Positions 8,842 through 18,645 are shown, counted from the stretch's first letter. The stretch is 64,000 nucleotides of DNA from Mycolicibacterium tusciae (GCF_002086795.1 NZ_MVIM01000006.1:293879-357878); one strand, 5' to 3'. Numbers and translations are program-made. The notes: generated by a model not told the origin, from the letters alone.

Positions 8842-9357
8842 CTATCGACCTGCGGGTAGCTGTGTCTGTCCGGCCGCTTGGCGCGGTTGTCGCAGTATGT
8901 CGAGGGCTGACAGCCCAATGCCGTAACTGAATATCGTTTTGTTCGGCTGGATCGCGATGAAACACATTTGACCGCCCTGGCTGACTATGCGCTGTTCTGC
9001 AGCAAGGATCCGACGATGGAACCATGATTTTTGAAAGGCGCCGATTGCAGCGGTGTCGTTAGCCTCCAATATCGTTGCTAAACCCTGAAATTGGACGGCG
9101 CTCGGTGGGAACACGGGTAGCCGGTGAGGCACTGGGATGACGAACGCCACTTCCGGATGCTTGCGGATGTGGTGCACTTTGGCTGTGGTGCTTCTGGTGG
9201 TGACGAAGAGCGTCAACGGCTGATCGGGCGGTGACACGGCGTAGATCACGGCGGTGGCGTGAGGTGCTCCCCGTCGGTCCATTGTCGATAACGTGCCGAA
9301 GGTGCGTCGTCGGACGGCCCGGTCGATTTCGTCGAAGCCGCTGTCTTTGATGATCAC
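8842..9357 (-). CDS. Pyridoxamine 5'-phosphate oxidase-like flavin protein
   Basis: The 171-residue product looks like the split-barrel PNPOx-like family, which binds FMN or F420: Phe-Gly-Thr-Leu-Ser-Thr and Pro-His-Ala-Thr-Ala-Val-Ile strands, then Val-His-His-Ile-Arg-Lys-His-Pro-Glu-Val-Ala-Phe. Substrate is unknown. GTG 9357 shares its first base with the TAG stop of the SHOCT gene, so the two are translationally coupled. A DosR-like palindrome stands before the operon at 9712-9731. Long readings that start farther upstream only run through the SHOCT gene in the wrong frame. Confidence 0.75.
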   Translation of the reverse strand: MIIKDSGFDEIDRAVRRRTFGTLSTMDRRGAPHATAVIYAVSPPDQPLTLFVTTRSTTAKVHHIRKHPEVAFVIPVPHRLPVFPPSAVQFQGLATILEANDTAAIGAFQKSWFHRRILAAEQRIVSQGGQMCFIAIQPNKTIFSYGIGLSALDILRQPRQAAGQTQLPAGR

Positions 9358-9617
9358 TATGGTGTTGTTCGAGGGGCGCCCCGCAGAACCTGCAGGCGGT
9401 CGTGGTACTCCGCTTCGGTGATCTCGCCGCCGGCGAATCGTGCGGCAAGAAGTTGTTCGGCGGAGAGTGGAGGTCGGATTGGCTGGGTCGCGTCGCCGGC
9501 GGCGAGTTTGATCAGTAGTACGATCCCGCCGACCAGCAACGCCCAGAACAGCACCATTCCGATGCCCATGGCGGCGTATCCCCACCATCCCATGCCGTCG
9601 CCGTACCAAATCATCAC
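9357..9617 (-). CDS. SHOCT-domain small membrane protein
   Basis: About 86 residues: a short Gly/Trp/Met-rich start (Met-Ile-Trp-Tyr-Gly-Asp-Gly-Met-Gly-Trp-Trp), one membrane segment, then a C-terminal SHOCT motif (Leu-Leu-Ala-Ala-Arg-Phe-Ala-Gly-Gly-Glu-Ile-Thr-Glu-Ala-Glu-Tyr). Such proteins are common near mycobacterial stress and metal genes. AGGAGG precedes GTG 9617 by 7 bp; ATG 9614 is the alternative. It is the first gene of a two-gene operon with the PNPOx-like gene. Confidence 0.75.
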   Translation of the reverse strand: MMIWYGDGMGWWGYAAMGIGMVLFWALLVGGIVLLIKLAAGDATQPIRPPLSAEQLLAARFAGGEITEAEYHDRLQVLRGAPRTTP

Positions 9618-9711
9618 GGCAATACCTCCTCGTGAACGTCGGCTGCTCCTGCAGCGCCTTACTACGATGGTTGAGACGCAGAGACGCTGACAGAGGCGTA
9701 TGCAATCGGTT

Positions 9712-9731
9712 CGAGGGCCTTTGGACCCTCG
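9712..9731 (-). promoter_or_regulatory. DosR-like box upstream of the SHOCT-PNPOx operon
   Basis: CGAGGGCCTTTGGACCCTCG is a 20-bp near-palindrome. Its core GGGCCTTTGGACCC matches 11 of 14 positions of the DosR core GGGACTWWAGTCCC. It lies 95 bp before the SHOCT start, a usual distance, so hypoxia or nitric-oxide control is plausible. Confidence 0.5.
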
Positions 9732-9798
9732 CCAGAAGTCCGTTCCAACGCGCTCGTCATGCGTGCGTGCGCGGGATCCGGTGCTGGCGCGGGCAGGC

Positions 9799-10941
9799 TC
9801 AGCCGCTACCAAGAGGGCGTTGACAGCGACGATCAAGCTGGACAAAGCGGCGATCTCTGGGCGCAAGACGAGCCCGAATGCAGGCTGAAACGCTCCCGCG
9901 GCAATAGGGATCGCGATGAGGTTGTAGCCGACTGCCTACCCAAGGTTTTGTCGCATCTTTCGCAGAGTGCCCGCGGCCGATACGAAGGGCGATGGGTACA
10001 TCGAGCGGATCGGAGCGCATGAGCACCAGGTCGGCAGTCTCGATGGCGACATCGGTGCCGGCACCAATCGCCACACCGAGATCGGCTTGAGCCAGGGCAG
10101 GTGCGTCGTTGACTCCGTCACCGACCATGGCGACCTTTCGACCGTCTCGCTGTAGTTCGGCGATTTGGGCGGCTTTGTCCTCAGGCAGCACGTCGGCGAT
10201 GACCGTGTCGATACCCAGTTGCGAAGCGATCCGTCTGGCGGTCGCCTCGTTGTCACCGCTGAGCATGACGACCTGTGCTCCGATGTCGTGGAGAGCGGCG
10301 ACCGCGCAGCTGATGTTGGTCGGGCCGCGTCTGCTAGCGCGATTACCCCGACACCGCGACCGTCCACTGCGACCAGTACGGCGGTGCGGCCGCTGGATGC
10401 CAGTTCGTCACGTCGGTCCATTATCTCGGCGCCTTGCTCGATCATGAGCTTGCGATTGCCGACGGCGACCACGTGTCCGGCCACGTCAGCGGTGGCTTCA
10501 TGTCCGGGCACGCTTCGAAAATTGTTGAGCGGCAGTGACGTAGCGCCTTGCTCGGTGGCATAGCGCGCGATCGCCGCTGCCAGTAAAATGTTCAGATTCC
10601 GTCTCCACCGCCGCCACCAGCGCCGGGAGTTCGTCCTCGGCGATGCCTTCGACGACGGCGTCGGTGACCTCGGGTTCACCCTTAGTCAAGGTGCCGGTGT
10701 TGTCCGTGACGACGGTGTCGATGCGTGCTGAGGTCTCCAGTGCAGCAGCGTTTTTGAACAGGACACCGCGCTTGGCGCCAAGTCCTGTTCCGACCATGAT
10801 TACTGGCGTGGCCAAGCCGAACGCGTCAGGCACGTGATCACCACCACGGTAATGGCGAACAGCATCGCGGTTTGCACGCTGGCGCCGAGGGCCCACCACA
10901 CCGCGAAGGTGGCTGCGCGAGCCCGAGCGCCGCCAGCGTCG
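9799..10941 (-). pseudogene. Decayed metal P-type ATPase (CopB-like), N-terminal half missing
   Basis: Fragments of one P-type ATPase follow in order but in several frames: a transmembrane piece running into Cys-Pro-Asp-Ala-Phe-Gly-Leu-Ala-Thr-Pro (normally CPH/CPC-A-L-G), then DNTGTLTKGEP in place of DKTGT, the N-domain, [19 protein letters not shown], and a C-terminal Met-Arg-Pro-Glu-Ile-Ala-Ala-Leu-Ser with part of the last helix. The catalytic Lys of DKTGT is changed to Asn and the metal-site motif is altered, besides at least three frame breaks. The 5' half is absent, the relic starting directly after the YflT-like gene stop at 10942. It cannot make a working pump. Confidence 0.8.
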
Positions 10942-11439
10942 TCAGCCTCGCATGGTGGCCAGCAGCTGAGCGGCCTGCTCGGCGAACGCCGGCGTGCACA
11001 CCACGTCGTAACGCTCAGCGGCCAGCGTCGACATCGACGTGAAATCTCGCCGGCCACCGGTCGCCCAGTGCTCGACGAACCCGAAGATCGCTCCCCAGAC
11101 GGTGCCGATGAGCAAGCCAGCCACCATAACGCCGAACCAGGCGGTGCCAACGGCGAACATTCCCAACAGCAGCCCAATCAACAGGCCCCACCAGGCTCCG
11201 CTCGACGCGCCCGTGAGCGCGGCGCGGCCCTTGGTCAGGCGGCCGATGACGGCTTCCACGGTGGTCACATCGTGACCGAGGATTCGGAGGTTCTCCACCG
11301 GGAATTCTGAATCGGACATGAAGTCGACTGCGCGCTGAGCTTGCGCGTAGTCGCGGTAGCTGGCTATCACCCGGTACTCGGAGCTAGCGGCAGCCCCGCT
11401 GGTCGTGCCGGTGAATGGTTGATCGGAAGATGTGTCCAT
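10942..11439 (-). CDS. YflT-like general stress protein with membrane segments
   Basis: 165 residues. Residues 20-60 resemble the YflT/general-stress N-domain (Tyr-Arg-Asp-Tyr-Ala-Gln-Ala-Gln-Arg-Ala-Val-Asp-Phe and Phe-Pro-Val-Glu-Asn-Leu-Arg-Ile-Leu-Gly). The middle is a Gly-rich hydrophobic hairpin of two segments, and the C-terminal part ends with a cytoplasmic Tyr-Asp-Val-Val region. AGGAG precedes ATG 11439. Function in mycobacteria is unknown. Two 17-bp dyads shared with other plasmid promoters lie 128-175 bp upstream (11567-11614), making it a likely member of the proposed BlaI regulon. Confidence 0.75.
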   Translation of the reverse strand: MDTSSDQPFTGTTSGAAASSEYRVIASYRDYAQAQRAVDFMSDSEFPVENLRILGHDVTTVEAVIGRLTKGRAALTGASSGAWWGLLIGLLLGMFAVGTAWFGVMVAGLLIGTVWGAIFGFVEHWATGGRRDFTSMSTLAAERYDVVCTPAFAEQAAQLLATMRG

Positions 11440-11566
11440 GGTGCTCCTATGGTGAGGCCGGTTGGCATCGAGATTCGCCGCCAGATGCCGACGGGTCAGC
11501 CCTGGCTAACCGGCCCGGCGCCGCGTCGGCCGACAAACTGTCCACACGCTGTCCGTCTCCGCATAC

Positions 11567-11614
11567 TACTAAATAGCTTAGTAGTATGCGGAGCGTCTAC
11601 TGAGTCGCTTAGTA
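11567..11614 (-). promoter_or_regulatory. Pair of TACTA-N7-TAGTA operators
   Basis: Two 17-bp dyads: TACTA-N7-TAGTA at 11567-11583, embedded in 16-bp perfect arms (11557-11572 and 11578-11593), and TACTG-N7-TAGTA at 11598-11614. Centres are 31 bp apart, three helical turns. They lie upstream of the YflT-like gene (start 11439). The same dyad recurs at about ten other promoters here. Confidence 0.7.
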
Positions 11615-11621
11615 GAATTGT

Positions 11622-11641
11622 CGGCCCTTTGGTAAAGGCCG
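11622..11641. repeat. Short hairpin
   Basis: CGGCCCTTT and AAAGGCCG face each other over three bases, next to the operator pair. Without a T run it is not a clear terminator. Role unknown. Confidence 0.3.
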
Positions 11642-11961
11642 GGTGCCGAGCACTCCGGGTTCAACAGCGACGCCTTCTACGGCCGCGATCGGGCAATGCC
11701 GTATTCATGCCGTTGCTGGTCGCCGGCCCTGAGGAAGCGATGCTTCTGCCATGAGCGACCGCGGTGCTGACCGCACTAAAACTAGCGCCGGTCGTCAGGC
11801 GCAGCCGGCGACGCGCTAGCGGCTCAAGTATGCCCGCGCTCGCCCATACTCGCCGGTGAGCAGAGAGCCACCCACCGAAGACGAGTTGCGCTCAGAGGTT
11901 GTGACGCCACGTCGCACCACTGTCATTTCCCGCGTAGTCATTAAGCGACGAGCGCCAAGAC
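11642..11961. other. Stretch without a supported gene
   Basis: Between the operators and the 3' end of the haemophore-related gene I see no coding sequence with family likeness and no clear regulatory motif. Confidence 0.4.
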
Positions 11962-12444
11962 TCACTGCCCAGGCATCGCTCCAGGCGCCATCTGCCCGGG
12001 CCCCATGCCGCCGGGACCCATCTGTCCGGGCGCCATACCACCGGGCCCCATGCCGTCGGGCATCATCCCTGGGCCCATGGGCAAGCCGCATCTCGCACTC
12101 AGATCCTTAACCGGTTGATGGATGTTCTGAAAGGCAGCAGCCACGTCTGGGTGATTCTCGGTGAACGCTTGAATCACGCCGTGCCGCTCCTGGGGTGTGG
12201 CCTTGCTTCTGGCATCGACAAACACCTGTTGAACGTCGGGGCGGGAGTCGAGATAGTCAGCCATTCGAGTCATCGCTGCAGCGTGCGCGCGCATCACGGC
12301 GGCCGGAGAACACGGATCCGGCGGCGGTGGCTGCGCAACCGCAGCTCCGGCTGCTACCGACGCTACGATGCACGACGCCGCAACAGCGGTAGTCGCCCCA
12401 CCCAGACGCCGTCTTACCCATCTGTATTGCAGAACCTCATTCAT
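11962..12444 (-). CDS. Haemophore-related secreted protein with Met/Gly/Pro tail
   Basis: 160 residues. A signal peptide ends near Ala-Val-Ala-Gln. The mature part starts with Pro-Pro-Pro-Pro-Asp-Pro-Cys and holds a small all-helical domain with two cysteines, as in mycobacterial haem-binding (MHB, Rv0203-like) proteins. The tail is a run of Met-Gly-Pro-Gly / Met-Ala-Pro-Gly repeats containing about a dozen methionines. Met-rich periplasmic tails bind Cu(I) in other proteins, so this may serve copper as well as haem. Start ATG 12444 follows a GAGGAG site; an upstream ATG runs into a stop at once. Confidence 0.8.
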   Translation of the reverse strand: MNEVLQYRWVRRRLGGATTAVAASCIVASVAAGAAVAQPPPPDPCSPAAVMRAHAAAMTRMADYLDSRPDVQQVFVDARSKATPQERHGVIQAFTENHPDVAAAFQNIHQPVKDLSARCGLPMGPGMMPDGMGPGGMAPGQMGPGGMGPGQMAPGAMPGQ

Positions 12445-13451
12445 TTCATGTCTCCTCTCGATTGCTACTCCCCGACTACCGCCCGTTGCCGCGCAAACGC
12501 GCGTGTGTGCTATGCCCGTGCACGAACCGAACCAAAGGAGTTCGCACTAGCCATTGCTCCGAAGTGCAGTCACGTATTAATCGCCGACGGACATATAGGC
12601 TGGACGCGGCATCTGCCGCCGGAGGGCTCGGACCGGTGACTCGCCGGCTCTGCGCTAGCTTCATCAGCCTCTCCTTGTCGAGCCTGTTACTTCACTCCCT
12701 GCACTACCGAAGTGACTCTGCTATATGAGAATTGACGATAGCGTGTGACGCTGTCAAGGTTCTGCGAAAGAGGTGATTCGAGCATCTTCGTTCGCGGCTG
12801 ATACTCCCTCCCTTGGCTCGGTAAAGCTCTACACGGTCGCTCGAGGAGCTTGCCACAGTAACAGTTAGCTCTCTTTGCGGCGACGCACACCGCACGCCGA
12901 AAGCGAGCAAAGCGGCCGCAATTTCCTTGTAGGCCAACGTCCTTGCCCAGTCGGTCAGCTTCTCCACCTCGACCCATCCTGGAGGAAGTGCGTCCCGACG
13001 TTGCCATGCTCAATCTCAACTGAACATTCCGCTCAGCGCATCACTGCCACTAGATAGACGTTGCAAGCTATATGTAGTTGGTCAATACTAAGATGATCCG
13101 TGTGCGGACTGTGCACACTGCAGTAGCGACTCGTCACGCACAAACACCCAAAGTTGGGCAAGCGAGCCGCCCATAATTGAAGCACCGTCGCGGTGACCGT
13201 CTCCGCAAGTCGGCACAGCATTCCGTCCGCAGGGCCGCCGATGGGCAGGCGCTCGAATGGCTCAGCGAAGTCGACCGCCGAATTGGATGCGCGACAACGG
13301 TGCTTGTGCTGACGAAACTAGAAGTGAGAATCTGCCTTACCAGACGGCGTGGGAAGTAGGGCAGGTTCGCTGGTAGGCCACGCTTGCAGAGTCCGGTGCC
13401 CGCCCTGCCTGCGATGCAGCACGTTCCGGTGTGGGTGCCGGCCAACACCGT
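12445..13451. other. About 1 kb without a supported gene
   Basis: Several short open frames occur on both strands (for example 12704-12967 minus, 13177-13359 plus), but none shows a recognisable family, a good ribosome site and sensible composition together. It looks like decayed DNA between the haemophore-related gene and the CopB-type ATPase unit. Confidence 0.4.
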
Positions 13452-13616
13452 TCACCCCGCGTCGACGTGCAGCAGCGGCGGCGCCAATGCTGTACGCGGG
13501 CCGACGCGACCGCGATCGATGTCGGGCATCGCAATCGGTGCCCGCGGCGGCGGGGCGGTTCCGCAGGCCGCCAGCATCAACACCGCGACAGCGACGACAG
13601 CGCCGCGTTCGGCCAC
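13452..13616 (-). CDS. Short lipoprotein, probably truncated
   Basis: From GTG 13616 the frame gives a hydrophobic signal with lipobox Met-Leu-Ala-Ala-Cys at about residues 14-18, then Pro/Arg-rich sequence and a stop after 54 residues. It begins 12 bp after the stop of the CopB-type ATPase, so it may be co-transcribed. Length and abrupt end suggest a 3'-truncated lipoprotein gene. Family not recognised. Confidence 0.4.
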   Translation of the reverse strand: MAERGAVVAVAVLMLAACGTAPPPRAPIAMPDIDRGRVGPRTALAPPLLHVDAG

Positions 13617-13627
13617 GAAAGGATCTT

Positions 13628-15856
13628 CTAGGCATCGATACTGACTGATGCACCTCTGTTGGCGCGGATGTGGCGAGTGGCTTGTCGGATCCGGGCCAAG
13701 TGGGCGGGGTCCAGATCAAGGCGGCGCAACAGCTGGGCGTTGAGCGCGACGACGATCGTCGAGACCGACATGAGCACCGCCGCCGCGGCAGGCGGCAGCA
13801 CCACCCCGATCGGGGCGAGTACACCGGCGGCCAACGGTACGGCGATGATGTTGTATCCGGTCGCCCACACCAGGTTCTGCCACATCTTGCGGTAGCTGGC
13901 GTGGGACAGTTCGATGATCGACAGCACTGCGCGCGGGTCGTTGGCTGCCAGCACCACCCCCGCGGATTCGATTGCGACATCGGTACCGGCGCCGATGGCC
14001 ACGCCGACGTCGGCGCGGGCCAACGCCGGTGCGTCGTTGACGCCGTCGCCGACCATCGCCACCCGGTGCCCACGCTTTTGCAGTTCGGCGACCTTGGCGT
14101 CCTTGTGTTCGGGCAGCACCTCGGCGAACACCTCATCGATGCCCAGATCCGTGGCAACCGCATCGGCGACCTGTTGGGCATCGCCGGTGATCAGCGCCAC
14201 CTTGACGTTTCGGGCGTGCAACGCGTCGATCGCCTGACGCGATTCCTCCCGGACGGCGTCTTCGAGTGCCACCGCGCCCAGCACCTGGTTATCGCGGACG
14301 ATATGCAGCACCGAGGCACCGCGCTGCACCCAACCGCGGGTCACTGCGCTGACATCATCGGGGACCGACAGTCGCAGGTCGGCCAGCATGGCCGGGCCAC
14401 CGACCGAAACGTCGGTGCCGTCGACGCTGGCGCGCACCCCCCGGCCGGGCAGGGACCGGAAGTCGTTAGCGACAACCCGCTCACTGGACGGCATCCGTGA
14501 TTGGGCCGCGGCCACGATGGCCCGGGCGACCGGATGCTCACTGTCGGACTCGACCGCGGCGGCCAGCGCGAGCAGCTGCTCTTCACTGATCCCGGCGGTG
14601 GCAACGGTGCCGGTGACCTGATGTCGCCCCTCGGTCAAGGTGCCGGTCTTGTCGAAAAGCACCACATCCACCGTGCGCATCCGTTCCAGCGCCAGCCGAT
14701 CCTTGACCAGCACCCCGGCGCGTGCGGCGCGTTCAGTGGAGATTGCGATGACTAGCGGAATCGCCAGCCCGAGGGCATGTGGACACGCGATGACCAGGAC
14801 GGTGACCGTGCGGGTCACCGCATAGTCGAGGTTGCCCAACAACGTCCACACCGCGAAGGTGATCACACCGGTGACGGCGGCGAAATAGAACAGAAACGCG
14901 GCGGCCTTGTCGGCGAGTGCCTGCGCCCGCGAAGAGGAAGCCTGCGCGGCGGCGACCATACGCTGGATACCGGCCAGGGCGGTGTCATCGCCGACCGCGG
15001 TGATCTGCACCCGCAGAGCGCTGTCGGTGGCCACGGTGCCGGCCACCACGGTATCGCCGACCTGGCGGGTCACCGGCTTGGACTCGCCGGTGATCATCGA
15101 CTCGTCAACCTCGGCGCGGCCGTCGGTGACTGCGCCGTCGGCTGGCACCCGGGCGCCGGCACGCACCAGCACCACATCGCCTAGCTCCAGCTCTGAGAGA
15201 GGGACCTCGCGGACTCCGTCGTCGGTGACCTTCTCGGCGGTGTCGGGCAACATCGCCGCCAGTGCGTCCAGTGCCCCCGATGCTGAACCCAGGGCCCGCA
15301 TCTCCAGCCAATGCCCCAGCAGCATGATGACGATCAGCAACGCCAGTTCCCACCAGAAATCCAGGTTGAAACCCCCGATCCCCAGAGTGGTGACCCACGA
15401 GGCGACGAACGCGACGCTGATCGCCATCGCGATCAGCAGCATCATCCCGGGACGGCGCGATTTCACCTCGGCCCAGCCGCCGGTGAGAAACGGCATGCCA
15501 CCATAGACAAAGATCACCGTGCCCAGAATCGGGGCGATCCATGTCATGCCCGGAAAGTCCGGCCGGGTGTAGCCGAACAGTTCGGCGATCATGTGGCTGA
15601 ACACCACCACCGGTACCGACAGAACCAGGCTGAACCAGAACCGGCGGCGAAACATCTCCCCGTGCGCGCCATGGCCGGCATGTCGATCATGACCGTCATG
15701 TCCGGCCTGGGGATCCTGTCCGATGTAAGCCAGATGCTCTCCGTGCCCAGCGTGGGGATCTTCGGCGCTGGGCGCTGGGCTCTGCGCCTGGGGGGCGTGC
15801 TCGTGTCTGGCGGATCCCGGATGTGGGCCGACGCGTCCCTTCTCTGGGTTGGACAT
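13628..15856 (-). CDS. CopB-type P1B ATPase with His-rich N-terminus
   Basis: 742 residues. Instead of a CxxC heavy-metal domain it begins with a His-rich stretch ([12 protein letters not shown]) to about residue 66. The membrane metal site is CPH at 358-360 ([10 protein letters not shown]), typical of CopB/P1B-3 pumps for Cu(II)/Cu(I) or Ag. [20 protein letters not shown] and the C-terminal helices are complete, so it is probably active. ATG 15856 follows AGGAG by 5 bp. A TACTG-N7-TAGTA dyad lies 94 bp upstream. Two decayed relatives sit at 9799-10941 and 36370-36850, the second keeping a matching dyad. Confidence 0.92.
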   Translation of the reverse strand: MSNPEKGRVGPHPGSARHEHAPQAQSPAPSAEDPHAGHGEHLAYIGQDPQAGHDGHDRHAGHGAHGEMFRRRFWFSLVLSVPVVVFSHMIAELFGYTRPDFPGMTWIAPILGTVIFVYGGMPFLTGGWAEVKSRRPGMMLLIAMAISVAFVASWVTTLGIGGFNLDFWWELALLIVIMLLGHWLEMRALGSASGALDALAAMLPDTAEKVTDDGVREVPLSELELGDVVLVRAGARVPADGAVTDGRAEVDESMITGESKPVTRQVGDTVVAGTVATDSALRVQITAVGDDTALAGIQRMVAAAQASSSRAQALADKAAAFLFYFAAVTGVITFAVWTLLGNLDYAVTRTVTVLVIACPHALGLAIPLVIAISTERAARAGVLVKDRLALERMRTVDVVLFDKTGTLTEGRHQVTGTVATAGISEEQLLALAAAVESDSEHPVARAIVAAAQSRMPSSERVVANDFRSLPGRGVRASVDGTDVSVGGPAMLADLRLSVPDDVSAVTRGWVQRGASVLHIVRDNQVLGAVALEDAVREESRQAIDALHARNVKVALITGDAQQVADAVATDLGIDEVFAEVLPEHKDAKVAELQKRGHRVAMVGDGVNDAPALARADVGVAIGAGTDVAIESAGVVLAANDPRAVLSIIELSHASYRKMWQNLVWATGYNIIAVPLAAGVLAPIGVVLPPAAAAVLMSVSTIVVALNAQLLRRLDLDPAHLARIRQATRHIRANRGASVSIDA

Positions 15857-15949
15857 CACAGCTCCTGACAGCAAGTAGGTGGGATGAAACCAATGCAGGT
15901 ATTCACCGGTCAACCCTGCGCGCTTGGTTGAATCGGCACTCTCAACGTC

Positions 15950-15966
15950 TACTGACCGCCATAGTA
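15950..15966 (-). promoter_or_regulatory. TACTG-N7-TAGTA operator of the CopB-type ATPase
   Basis: TACTGACCGCCATAGTA, 94 bp upstream of the ATPase start. The relic ATPase at 36370-36850 has the related TACTGGCCGTCTTAGTA at 36937-36953, so the dyad was duplicated with the gene. Confidence 0.7.
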
Positions 15967-16199
15967 CGACAGCGTCCCATTACTCGAATCTTTCGGGACG
16001 TCGCCGAATTGCGTCCGGTTGTGGCATCATCGGCACAAGCCCAAGTCGATGGCGTAATGGTCCGCGCCGGCGCTCGAAAAATCAAGGCGCACGCAATCCG
16101 TGTAGAGCCGATCATGTTCGCCGGCATTGGCGTTTCATGGACGCGGAATCCGGGTTCCGTCATGCACGTAGTGGACAACCGATAACCAGCTCTAGATAA

Positions 16200-16442
16200 C
16201 ACTACCGGCCTTCGGCAAGAACGAGATCTGGCTCGATCTCGCCGCCCTGGCCTACGAGCTGCTGACCTGGACCCAATTGCTGGCCTGGCCCGCCCCCCGC
16301 AGCTGGGAACCCAAACGATTACGCTTGCGGCTGCTGAGCGTGGCCGGGTGGATCATCATCACCGGCCGCCGCCACATCCTGCGCCTGAGCCGACGATGGC
16401 CTGCTGATCAACGGACTACGAAACCTCGCCGTACTCAACTGA
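16200..16442 (+). mobile_element. IS1380-family transposase, 3' remnant
   Basis: The translated sequence Asn-Glu-Ile-Trp-Leu-Asp-Leu-Ala-Ala-Leu-Ala-Tyr-Glu-Leu-Leu followed by Trp-Glu-Pro-Lys-Arg-Leu-Arg-Leu-Arg-Leu and Ile-Ile-Thr-Gly-Arg-Arg matches the C-terminus of IS1380-type transposases. The last residues (Leu-Ile-Asn-Gly-Leu-Arg-Asn-Leu-Ala) are in another frame and end at the stop 16440-16442. The 5' part is absent. Dead remnant. Confidence 0.75.
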
Positions 16443-16590
16443 ATTCACCACCGGCAACCCACCACCAAGGACACAGGAGAATCAGCGACACCGCGCCGAG
16501 GACCACCAACGCCCAGTCCACCGCACCCGACACAACCGACCCCACCCCCCAGCAAACTGAGCCCTTCACCAAAGATCGAGGCTAGGGAGG

Positions 16591-17574
16591 CTAGGGGCCG
16601 ATTTCGAGCACGTCGGTTAGCGGCCGCCGCGGTGTGGGAGGTGGCGGCGGATCGGTTGGCGGCGCGGTGCCGATTCGGATCAACACCTGCGGCTCGGCGG
16701 TTCGTCTGGTGAGGCGGCGCACGATTTCGCGGCTGGCGGCCGCTTCGATCATGTGTGTCAGGGTGCAGGTGCCCAGATCGGCCATGGTGGCCTCCAGCAG
16801 CACGGCGGAGAGCACTTCGCCGCAGACCAGCACGGAGTCGCGGCTGTCATCGTAGGTGGACAACACCAGAATCTTGGCGTCATCGCGATCGATGTCGGCG
16901 CGCCGGTTGGTCTCGCCGCGGACAGGAAAGGCCCGCCCCACATCCACCCGAGCCGATTCAGCGCCGGAGGCCAACGCGGTCGGCGGGATGCCCTGTGTGG
17001 ATGGCGGTTGTGTTGTCCACCATGCTAATTCGGCGTGGTAGGACGCATCGTAGCGTCGCAACTGCTCGGTGAGCCGCGACGCGTGTGCCAATTGGGAACG
17101 GGCATCCGCGTCGAGGACATCCAGATACGTGCCGTTGCCGATGACCGTTGCGCGCAACACGGTTTCAAACGCCTCCCAGCTCGCGGGGACCGCGAACGCA
17201 AGCCGATCGGTACGCCGGTGGGCGATGGCCACCGCGCGGCCGCGTTGGGCATCGGTGACGAACACCGCACGCGCGAACTCAACTGTTGCCAGGTGATCGC
17301 GATCGTTCGGGTTGGGGAAGCGCTCGGTGAGGCTGTCCCAGCCCGCCGCGGCCATGGCCACCCGTAAATGATCCAACACGGCACCACAACTGAGCAGCAC
17401 CTCCTTCCCGGTGTGGTCGCTGCCGTGACCGATACGGGTGGGATCCGCATGCAGATCAAGCACCCCGTCGTGTAGCACCCATCGCCAGGGTTGACTGTTA
17501 TGCAGCGACGGCGCCCGCACCGCCAACTCCAGCGCATCCTGGATCACGTCCAACGCCACCATGTGTTCGTTCAC
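16591..17574 (-). CDS. Acg-family FMN-binding nitroreductase-like protein
   Basis: About 327 residues, similar to the mycobacterial Acg group (Rv2032, Rv3127, Rv3131). The opening Leu-Glu-Leu-Ala-Val-Arg-Ala-Pro-Ser-Leu-His-Asn-Ser-Gln-Pro-Trp-Arg-Trp is diagnostic; the family has two nitroreductase-like halves with a lid that hinders catalysis, so a flavin-storage role has been proposed. GTG 17574 is preferred, with GGGAG 5 bp upstream. The C-terminus is Pro-rich. Acg relatives are usually DosR-controlled; a weak DosR-like site is at 17664-17682. Confidence 0.88.
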   Translation of the reverse strand: MNEHMVALDVIQDALELAVRAPSLHNSQPWRWVLHDGVLDLHADPTRIGHGSDHTGKEVLLSCGAVLDHLRVAMAAAGWDSLTERFPNPNDRDHLATVEFARAVFVTDAQRGRAVAIAHRRTDRLAFAVPASWEAFETVLRATVIGNGTYLDVLDADARSQLAHASRLTEQLRRYDASYHAELAWWTTQPPSTQGIPPTALASGAESARVDVGRAFPVRGETNRRADIDRDDAKILVLSTYDDSRDSVLVCGEVLSAVLLEATMADLGTCTLTHMIEAAASREIVRRLTRRTAEPQVLIRIGTAPPTDPPPPPTPRRPLTDVLEIGP

Positions 17575-17663
17575 GGCCACTCCCGAATCCTTCGCGCCTG
17601 TCCCCCACACTCAAGACTGGAGGCCGCTGGGGCGTCAATGCAGCGGTACTAGGACACGAAATC

Positions 17664-17682
17664 GAGGGCAGAAGGCCCCTTT
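17664..17682 (-). promoter_or_regulatory. Weak DosR-like site upstream of the Acg-family gene
   Basis: GAGGGCAGAAGGCCCCTTT keeps the GGG...CCC frame of a DosR box but only about 9 of 14 core positions. It is 90 bp upstream of the start of a gene whose relatives are DosR-regulated, which is the main reason to list it. Confidence 0.3.
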
Positions 17683-17740
17683 TCAATCCGCGGGGAGTTC
17701 GTCAAAACCGCTGGGCCCCGACGGTGCCACGTCGGCTGGG

Positions 17741-18504
17741 CTATTGGGGCGTCTGGATCATCGCGGGCAGGCGCTCGGTTTTGTCGGCGGTCCATGCCGG
17801 TGGTCTGCAAGGCCAACGCCCAGGCGTCACAAGGTCTTTGACGTAGCGGTGGCCGTGGCCCTCGGGGACTCCGGTCGCCACGGCCATGTCCGCGGCGATC
17901 TGCAGGAATGTCACCACCGGAATCCACTGTAATTCATGCTCGCCAACGCGTCATTGCCGCGGTCCTCTTTGAGCCAATCCGGTTTGCGCAACGCCAGATC
18001 GGGATCCCACCAGGCGATGGGATCGCAGGGGTGCTGCAGATAGACGATGCGCAGGTGATCCCACCCAGCGTCGGGCCGGGAGAGATCTGCTGCGCGGGCA
18101 GCGAACCGCACGTTCTGGCCGCGCTGGTAGACCGGCAGCCACTGCGGTGAATCCGCGTCGCGGTCCTCGGTCAGCCCTGTCCACATCGTGTTGGTGAACG
18201 TCGGGCCGGAAAATATCGCCCCATCCGTGCGGGCGATGAGGTTGTTCAGCGACGAGAACGCCGCCTCGGCGCCGAAGGACCCCAGGCTTTCCCCGAACAC
18301 CACGAGATTGGGTTGCTGCCCGTCGGGCAGCGTGCGCACCCGCGCGGAGACCGCTTCGAACAGGGCCTCACCGCGTTCGGTTGCGACGGTGCGCCCCGAT
18401 GGCGGTTCGGTGCGCGGCGCCGAACGTTTGACGCATCGGCTTTTTGCGGCGACGGATTGGGTCCACAACGCCCTTACCGTCAGTGGCGTGGCTGGCGCGT
18501 GCAC
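17741..18504 (-). pseudogene. Decayed alpha/beta-hydrolase (PF10081-type), N-terminus lost
   Basis: The remaining frame carries the serine-hydrolase elbow Phe-Gly-Glu-Ser-Leu-Gly-Ser-Phe-Gly, then Asn-Thr-Met-Trp, Val-Tyr-Leu-Gln-His-Pro-Cys-Asp-Pro-Ile-Ala-Trp-Trp and Pro-Asp-Trp-Leu. After Tyr-Ser-Gly the expected C-terminus (Val-Thr-Phe-Leu-Gln-Ile-Ala-Ala-Asp-Met-Ala-Val, Gly-His-Gly-His-Arg-Tyr) continues in another frame to the stop at 17741. The membrane-bound N-terminal half found in relatives is missing. Both a 5' truncation and a frameshift make this a pseudogene. Confidence 0.7.
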
Positions 18505-18645
18505 CAGGCGATCCCGCGGTAGCGTCCATGCGCGCCGAAAACGGCGACAACCATGCTTCGCTCGTCACGGTTGATCACCATGTCTTCTGACTTGCCGGTT
18601 GCATCGGCCATCGCGCTGCCGTCCGATCCGCGGTGTCTTTGGTGG

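Noticed and set aside
11622..11641. Rho-independent terminator
   Set aside because: The hairpin lacks a following T run on either strand and lies upstream of, not after, the neighbouring gene.
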